A DNA stretch of 64,000 bases from contig JAEUJY010000172.1 in NCBI GenBank assembly GCA_016794525.1, positions 1 through 64,000 of the forward strand, given 5' to 3'. Below the pieces are notes generated by a model that saw only the letters and a program-made list of their open reading frames with translations, was not told where the DNA came from and did not search any database. The translations under genes were made by a program, and so were the position numbers. Position 1 is the first letter of the stretch. Each line of letters begins with the position of its first letter. This document shows, in pieces, positions 60,051 through 64,000 of this stretch. This DNA is from Myxococcales bacterium. GTDB taxonomy: Bacteria; Myxococcota_A; Polyangia; Haliangiales; Haliangiaceae.

Positions 60051-60716
60051 TCACACGAAGCGCGGCATCAACACGTGGTTCTCGATGTGGACGTGGCGGA
60101 GGACGTCGGCCTCGAGCGCGGCCAGCTCGGCGAACAGCGTGCGGTAGGTGGTGCAGGCCCACGCCGGCGGGGTGAAGTCGTCGGTGATCGTGCGCAGCCT
60201 GCCCAGGCGGTCGCCGATCGCGACGTGATCGTCGAACATCGTGGCCAGCTCGGCGGTCAGCGCGCGGCGGTCGCCGCTCGGGGCGATCAGCCCGGGGAAC
60301 AGGTGCTGCTCCTCTTGATCGAGGTGGGCGTCGAGGTCGGCCGCCAGGGTCTTGCACAGCGCGTCGACCTCGGCCAGGCGCGGCTCCTTGTCGCCGTGGA
60401 CCCGGTGGACCTTGGCGGCGAGCCCGCCGATGAACGGCAGCGCCTTGCGCAGATACGCGTGGTGGGTCGAGACGATGTGCCCGATCAGCTCGGGCGTCGG
60501 CAGCGCCGCCGCGGCGATCGCGCCATCGCCGCGCTCGGCGATGGCGTCCTCGAGCTCGGCCAGGATCCGGGGCAACGCCACGCCGCGCTGATCGCAGGCG
60601 TCGGCGATCGATCGCGCGCCCTGGCAGCAGTAGTCGATGCGGTGGCGGTGGAAGACCTCGGCGCAGGCGGAGTGTGCGAGGACGGTCTGGGCAACGCTGG
60701 CGTGGGGATCGATCAT
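60051..60716 (-). CDS. di-iron Fe-S cluster repair protein (RIC/ScdA/DnrN/YtfE family)
   Basis: 221 aa, ATG 60716. The N-terminal ScdA domain has FHRHRIDYCCQGARS (Cys-Cys motif). The C-terminal hemerythrin-like domain has His/Glu iron ligands in STHHAYLRKALP, HLDQEEQHLFP, FDDHVAIGD and HVHIENHVLMPRF. It repairs Fe-S clusters damaged by NO or peroxide. Divergent from nirK. A near-consensus sigma54 promoter would place its transcript start 2 nt before the ATG, with no Shine-Dalgarno visible. Confidence 0.95.
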   Translation of the reverse strand: MIDPHASVAQTVLAHSACAEVFHRHRIDYCCQGARSIADACDQRGVALPRILAELEDAIAERGDGAIAAAALPTPELIGHIVSTHHAYLRKALPFIGGLAAKVHRVHGDKEPRLAEVDALCKTLAADLDAHLDQEEQHLFPGLIAPSGDRRALTAELATMFDDHVAIGDRLGRLRTITDDFTPPAWACTTYRTLFAELAALEADVLRHVHIENHVLMPRFV

Positions 60717-60728
60717 GGGCCGGCGAGC

Positions 60729-60744
60729 AGCAACGGTCGTGCCG
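60729..60744 (-). promoter_or_regulatory. candidate sigma54 (-24/-12) promoter of the RIC gene
   Basis: The minus strand reads CGGCAC-GACCG-TTGCT, one mismatch to TGGCAC-N5-TTGCW with exact spacing. Predicted start about 60718, two bases from the ATG, implying leaderless translation. This is the best of the three such sites in the window. Confidence 0.72.
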
Positions 60745-60876
60745 TGGCCCGGCGCGCGTGCCGTGAGGTCCTTGCCCCAGATCCACGCGCGGCGTCGATG
60801 TGGTCGCGATGGGCGTCGTTGTCGACGACACAGCGCGAGAGTTGCGCGCGATCGTCCGCGCCGCGCCTCGATCGGG

Positions 60877-60898
60877 CCGAAACGCGCATAGGTTTCGG
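60877..60898. promoter_or_regulatory. operator-like palindrome between RIC and nirK
   Basis: Perfect inverted repeat CCGAAAC-N8-GTTTCGG near the middle of the 399-bp divergent region, about 170 bp upstream of the RIC start and 210 bp upstream of the nirK start. On the minus strand it matches 15 of 22 bases of 20616-20637 upstream of nos. Apart from this palindrome and the two promoters I see nothing else in the 399-bp region. Confidence 0.55.
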
Positions 60899-61073
60899 TG
60901 GAACGGTCGGTCGCTGCGGCGCTTGCGCCCCGCGGGTCGCGCGCCGTGCCCGCGGTGGGCGCCGCACGCACCCGGCGTCCGCGCGCCCGATCGCCGCCGG
61001 CAGTTGTTGTGACCGCGACACCGGCAGCGCATGCTCGTCGATGCGGTAGGCCTCGCCAGCGCACCAGGGCGCG

Positions 61074-61089
61074 CGGCGTGGTGCTTGCT
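61074..61089 (+). promoter_or_regulatory. candidate sigma54 (-24/-12) promoter of nirK
   Basis: The plus strand reads CGGCGT-GGTGC-TTGCT: correct GG/GC spacing and an intact TTGCT, three mismatches in the less critical positions. Predicted start about 61100, leaving a 16-base leader with AGGAGG at 61102-61107 before the nirK ATG. Confidence 0.5.
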
Positions 61090-61115
61090 ACCGGCGGTCG
61101 CAGGAGGTCTCACGC

Positions 61116-62633
61116 ATGTCGAAGATGCTTCGGGTGGTTCTCGGGCTCGGGCTGGCCGGAACCCTGGCCTGCAAGGGTGGCGGCGGCAACGCGGCGGCCG
61201 GCGGTGGCAACCCGCCGCCGTCGGCGGCGCCACCGCCGGCCGACGTCACGAGCGCGCCGGTCGGCGATCCCGTGGTCGCCCAGCTCACCCCGCCGCCGTT
61301 CGTCCCGCCGCCGATCACGCGCGACAAGCCGGCCAAGGTGATCGTCAAGCTCGAGGTGCAGGAGAAGGAGCTGTCGATCTCCGAGGGCGTCCGCTACACG
61401 TTCTGGACGTTCGGCGGCACCGTGCCCGGCAGCTTCATCCGGGTGCGGCAAGGCGACGAGGTCGAGTTCCACCTGCAGAACCACCCCGGCAACAAGATGC
61501 CGCACAACATCGACCTGCACGCGGTGACCGGCCCCGGCGGCGGCGCCGCCAGCTCGTTCACCGCGCCCGGGCACGAGTCGCAGTTCTCGTTCCGCGCGCT
61601 CAACCCCGGCCTGTACGTCTACCACTGCGCCACCGCGCCGGTGCCGATGCACGTCGCCAACGGCATGTACGGGCTGATCCTCGTCGAGCCGCCCGGTGGG
61701 CTGCCCAAGGTCGACAAAGAGTACTACGTCGTGCAGGGCGACTTCTACACGGTCGGCAAGTACCGCGAGAAGGGCCTGCAGCCGTTCGACATGCAGAAGG
61801 GCATCGACGAGAGCCCGACCTACGTGGTGTTCAACGGCTCGGAGGGCGCGCTGGTCGGCGACAAGGCGCTCACCGCCAAGGTCGGCGAGAGGGTGCGCAT
61901 CTACTTCGGCGTCGGCGGCCCGAACCTGTCGTCGAGCTTCCACGTCATCGGCGAGATCTTCGACCACGTCTACCAGGAGGGCGGCAGCAACACCCAGGAC
62001 AACGTCCAGACCACGATGGTGCCGGCCGGCGGCTCGACGATCGTCGACTTCACGGTGAACGTGCCCGGCACGTACATCCTGGTCGATCACGCGCTGTTCC
62101 GCGCGTTCAACAAGGGCGCGGTCGGCATGCTCAAGGTCGAGGGGCCGGAGGACAAGATCGTCTACTCGGGCAAGGAGGTCGACTCGGTGTACCTGTCGGA
62201 CAAGGCCGGCTCGGGCGTCGGCACGACGGTGGCCGAGGCGACCGCGTCGGCCGAGGCCGGCACGCTGACGCTCGACCAGCAGATCGCCGCCGGCCAGGCG
62301 CTGTTCGCCGGGACCTGCTCGACCTGCCACCAGCCCGACGGCAAGGGCCTGCTGCCCACGTTCCCCCCGCTGGCCGCGTCGACCTACATCGCGGCGACCC
62401 CGATGGACACGCTGATCAGCGGCGTGCTCAACGGGCTCACCGGGCCGGTGCAGGTCAACGGCGTCGACTACAACGGCGTGATGCCGCCGATGTCGTACCT
62501 GGCCGACGACGACCTCGCCAACATGATGACGTACGTGTTCAACACGATGGGCAACAAGAAGGGCGCCGTGAGCAAGGCCGACGTCGCGCGGATCCGCGCG
62601 ACCACGCCGCGGCCACCGGGCGCCGCGCATTGA
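61116..62633 (+). CDS. nirK: copper nitrite reductase fused to a C-terminal cytochrome c domain, lipoprotein
   Basis: 505 aa, ATG 61116 after AGGAGG. Lipobox GTLACKGG. Two cupredoxin domains: type 1 and type 2 Cu ligands in [25 protein letters not shown] (His170, Cys171, His180, Met185) and [14 protein letters not shown] heme-c domain follows with CSTCH at 401-405 and a distal Met in VMPPMSYL. It reduces nitrite to NO; the fused heme shortens electron delivery. First gene of nirK-nirV-SCO. Confidence 0.96.
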   Translation: MSKMLRVVLGLGLAGTLACKGGGGNAAAGGGNPPPSAAPPPADVTSAPVGDPVVAQLTPPPFVPPPITRDKPAKVIVKLEVQEKELSISEGVRYTFWTFGGTVPGSFIRVRQGDEVEFHLQNHPGNKMPHNIDLHAVTGPGGGAASSFTAPGHESQFSFRALNPGLYVYHCATAPVPMHVANGMYGLILVEPPGGLPKVDKEYYVVQGDFYTVGKYREKGLQPFDMQKGIDESPTYVVFNGSEGALVGDKALTAKVGERVRIYFGVGGPNLSSSFHVIGEIFDHVYQEGGSNTQDNVQTTMVPAGGSTIVDFTVNVPGTYILVDHALFRAFNKGAVGMLKVEGPEDKIVYSGKEVDSVYLSDKAGSGVGTTVAEATASAEAGTLTLDQQIAAGQALFAGTCSTCHQPDGKGLLPTFPPLAASTYIAATPMDTLISGVLNGLTGPVQVNGVDYNGVMPPMSYLADDDLANMMTYVFNTMGNKKGAVSKADVARIRATTPRPPGAAH

Positions 62634-62686
62634 CCGCGGCCGCGATCGCGACGCGACGGAGACGGACCGAGACCGGAGCCACCACC

Positions 62687-63478
62687 ATGCTCGCTCGCAC
62701 GATCATCACGTTGGTGCTGCTCGCGACCGCGACCGCGAGCGCGGGCGTGGGGCCGCGGGTCGTGGTGGGGCCGGGCACGTATCGGCCGGTGTTCCCGACG
62801 TCGCCGGGCGAGGCGACGGTCGCGGTGCCGGCGTTCCAGCTCGACGTCGTGCCGGTGACCAACGGCGAGTTCCTGGCGTTCGTGAAGGCCAACGCGCCGT
62901 GGCAGCGCGGGCGGGTCAAGGCGGTCCGCGCCGACGCCGACTACCTCGCGCACTGGGCGGGGCCGCTGACGCTCGGGCCGCACGCCCCGGCGAAGGCGCC
63001 GGTGGTGCGCGTGAGCTGGTTCGCGGCCAAGGCCTACTGCGCGTGGCGCGGCGGGCGGTTGCCGACCGAGCGCGAGTGGGAGCTCGCGGCCCAGGCCAGC
63101 GCGACCGCGCGCGACGGTACCGACGAGCCGGGCTGGCAGGCGCAGATCCTGGCGTGGTACGCGGCGCAGACCCCGGAGGTGTTGCCGGCGGTCGGCCAAG
63201 GCGCGCCCAACGCGTGGGGCGTGCGCGAGCTGCACGGCCTGGTGTGGGAGTGGGTCTACGATTTCGGCGCGGCGCTGGTCGCGTCCGACGACCGCGAGCG
63301 CGGCGACGCCGACCGCGCCAAGTACTGCGGCGCCGGCGCGGCGCTGGCTCGCGATCCGCGGCAGTACGCGACGTTCATGCGGCTGGCGTTTCGCAGCTCG
63401 CTGCAGGCTCGCTACACCACCCCCAACCTCGGCTTCCGGTGCGCCGCGGACGTGCCCCGGCCGGAACAGGAGCGATGA
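62687..63478 (+). CDS. nirV: NirV-like formylglycine-generating-enzyme family protein
   Basis: 263 aa, ATG 62687. Signal peptide ends ATASA. SUMF1-type domain: FQLDVVPVTNGEFLAFVKAN, VVRVSWFAAKAYCAWRGGRLPTEREWELAAQA, GVRELHGLVWEWVYD and TPNLGFRCA. NirV proteins of this kind are encoded next to nirK in many denitrifiers; their role in NirK maturation or activity is unsettled. It overlaps the next gene by 4 bp. Confidence 0.85.
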   Translation: MLARTIITLVLLATATASAGVGPRVVVGPGTYRPVFPTSPGEATVAVPAFQLDVVPVTNGEFLAFVKANAPWQRGRVKAVRADADYLAHWAGPLTLGPHAPAKAPVVRVSWFAAKAYCAWRGGRLPTEREWELAAQASATARDGTDEPGWQAQILAWYAAQTPEVLPAVGQGAPNAWGVRELHGLVWEWVYDFGAALVASDDRERGDADRAKYCGAGAALARDPRQYATFMRLAFRSSLQARYTTPNLGFRCAADVPRPEQER

Positions 63479-64000
63479 CCATGCGGCTCATCGGTGCGCT
63501 CGCGATGGTGGCGGTGCTCGCCGCGTGCCGCGACGAGCGGCGGACCGCAGGCGCGGCGGGGCGCGTCGACGCGGCGGTGGCGCCAGCGGCGGTCGCGCCA
63601 GCGGCGGTCGCGCCCGCGGCGGTCGCGCCGGTCATGGCCGGCGACTGGGCGTCGCCGCTGGGTGACGGATCGATCTACGACCTCGAGCTGAGCGTCCGCA
63701 CCGCCGAGGGCGCCACCGTGCCGCTGGCGTCGCTGGCCGGCGCGCCGGTGGTCATCACGATGTTCTACGCGAGCTGTCCAGCCGCGTGCCCGCGGCTGAT
63801 CGACGACCTGAAGGGCATCGAGCAGGATCTCGACCCGGCGACCCGGGCGCGGGTGCGGTTCGTGCTGGTCTCGTTCGACCCGGCCCGCGACACCCCGGCC
63901 GCGCTGCGCGCGCTGGCCGACGAGCGACGGCTGGGCGCCGGCTGGCTCCTGAGCGCCACCGCCGACGATGCCGCCCGCGAGCTGGCGGCGGCGCTGGGCA
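63475..64000 (+). CDS. SCO1/SenC-type copper chaperone (3' end outside window)
   Basis: 175 codons visible from ATG 63475 (ATGA overlap with nirV); ATG 63481 is two codons in. Signal peptide with lipobox VLAACRD, a repeated AVAPA linker, then a thioredoxin-like domain with the copper motif CPAACP (CxxxC), FVLVSFDPARDTP and the start of the His-bearing region beyond the window. It likely supplies copper to NirK in the periplasm. Confidence 0.9.
   Translation, partial: MTMRLIGALAMVAVLAACRDERRTAGAAGRVDAAVAPAAVAPAAVAPAAVAPVMAGDWASPLGDGSIYDLELSVRTAEGATVPLASLAGAPVVITMFYASCPAACPRLIDDLKGIEQDLDPATRARVRFVLVSFDPARDTPAALRALADERRLGAGWLLSATADDAARELAAALG

Noticed and set aside
62687-63478. Considered that the SUMF1 protein next to nirK is a sulfatase-activating enzyme
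   Set aside because: No sulfatase is nearby and the position directly after nirK matches the NirV group; activity on a Cys substrate cannot be judged from sequence.

Overview
The window is about 64 kb of very GC-rich chromosomal DNA, and its gene content points to the Myxococcota, most likely a Haliangium/Kofleriaceae-like lineage. The pointers are PEGA-domain Ser/Thr kinases, many lipoproteins, a DUF2271 protein with CGNG..GETCD Cys-rich repeats and a MYXO-CTERM-like tail, a clade II nos cluster and FG-GAP proteins. The lineage is inferred from family content only, because there is no rRNA in the window.

Layout. 1-5 kb: Ala/Lys/Pro-rich protein tail, D-2-hydroxyacid dehydrogenase, and a complete sdhCAB succinate dehydrogenase/fumarate reductase operon. 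5-13.5 kb: lipoproteins, a tandem pair of small coiled-coil membrane-anchored paralogues, a secreted HExxH/FG-GAP protein, tRNA-Leu(UAG), a TldD/PmbA-like pair and a fasciclin lipoprotein. 13.9-22.2 kb (minus strand): nitrous oxide reduction cluster (cytochrome c, nosZ, nosD, nosF, nosL, nosY and a conserved membrane protein) next to a NorR-like sigma54 activator. 22-30 kb: D,D-peptidase, PEGA kinase, TPR and PH-domain proteins. 30-33 kb: homogentisate pathway (hpd, hmgA) with a divergent LysR regulator. 33-41 kb: adenylate cyclase, carbonic anhydrase, trigger factor, clpP, clpX and a cupin. 40.8-43 kb: decayed IS481 copies, a REP-type Y1 transposase and repeats. 43-50 kb (minus strand): a translationally coupled split-borosin-like RiPP operon with a precursor carrying 25 tandem VVYAAG-type cores, preceded by a kinase-SUMF1 fusion. 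50-60 kb: lipoproteins, a bactofilin-like protein, an ABC exporter and a 1692-aa cadherin-like repeat lipoprotein. 60-64 kb: RIC (DnrN/ScdA) diverging from nirK-nirV-SCO.

How the parts work together. NirK reduces nitrite to NO and NosZ reduces N2O to N2. RIC repairs nitrosatively damaged Fe-S clusters, while SCO and NosDFYL handle copper supply and maturation. Candidate -24/-12 promoters precede all three of these units, and a 22-bp operator-like sequence is partly shared between the two loci. This suggests one NO-responsive sigma54 regulon driven by the NorR-like protein. No NO reductase or nitrate reductase is in the window.

The most novel item is the operon at 43.6-47.5 kb. It comprises a borosin-type alpha-N-methyltransferase with the Tyr-Arg-Tyr catalytic spacing intact, a separate precursor with a SonA-like leader and 25 repeated cores, a VioB-type ferritin-like enzyme, and an unrecognised 275-aa protein. 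Every junction is a 4-bp start/stop overlap. A second layer is a family of intergenic two-hairpin elements, four copies of which sit directly downstream of stop codons, together with G-rich hexanucleotide arrays between convergent genes.
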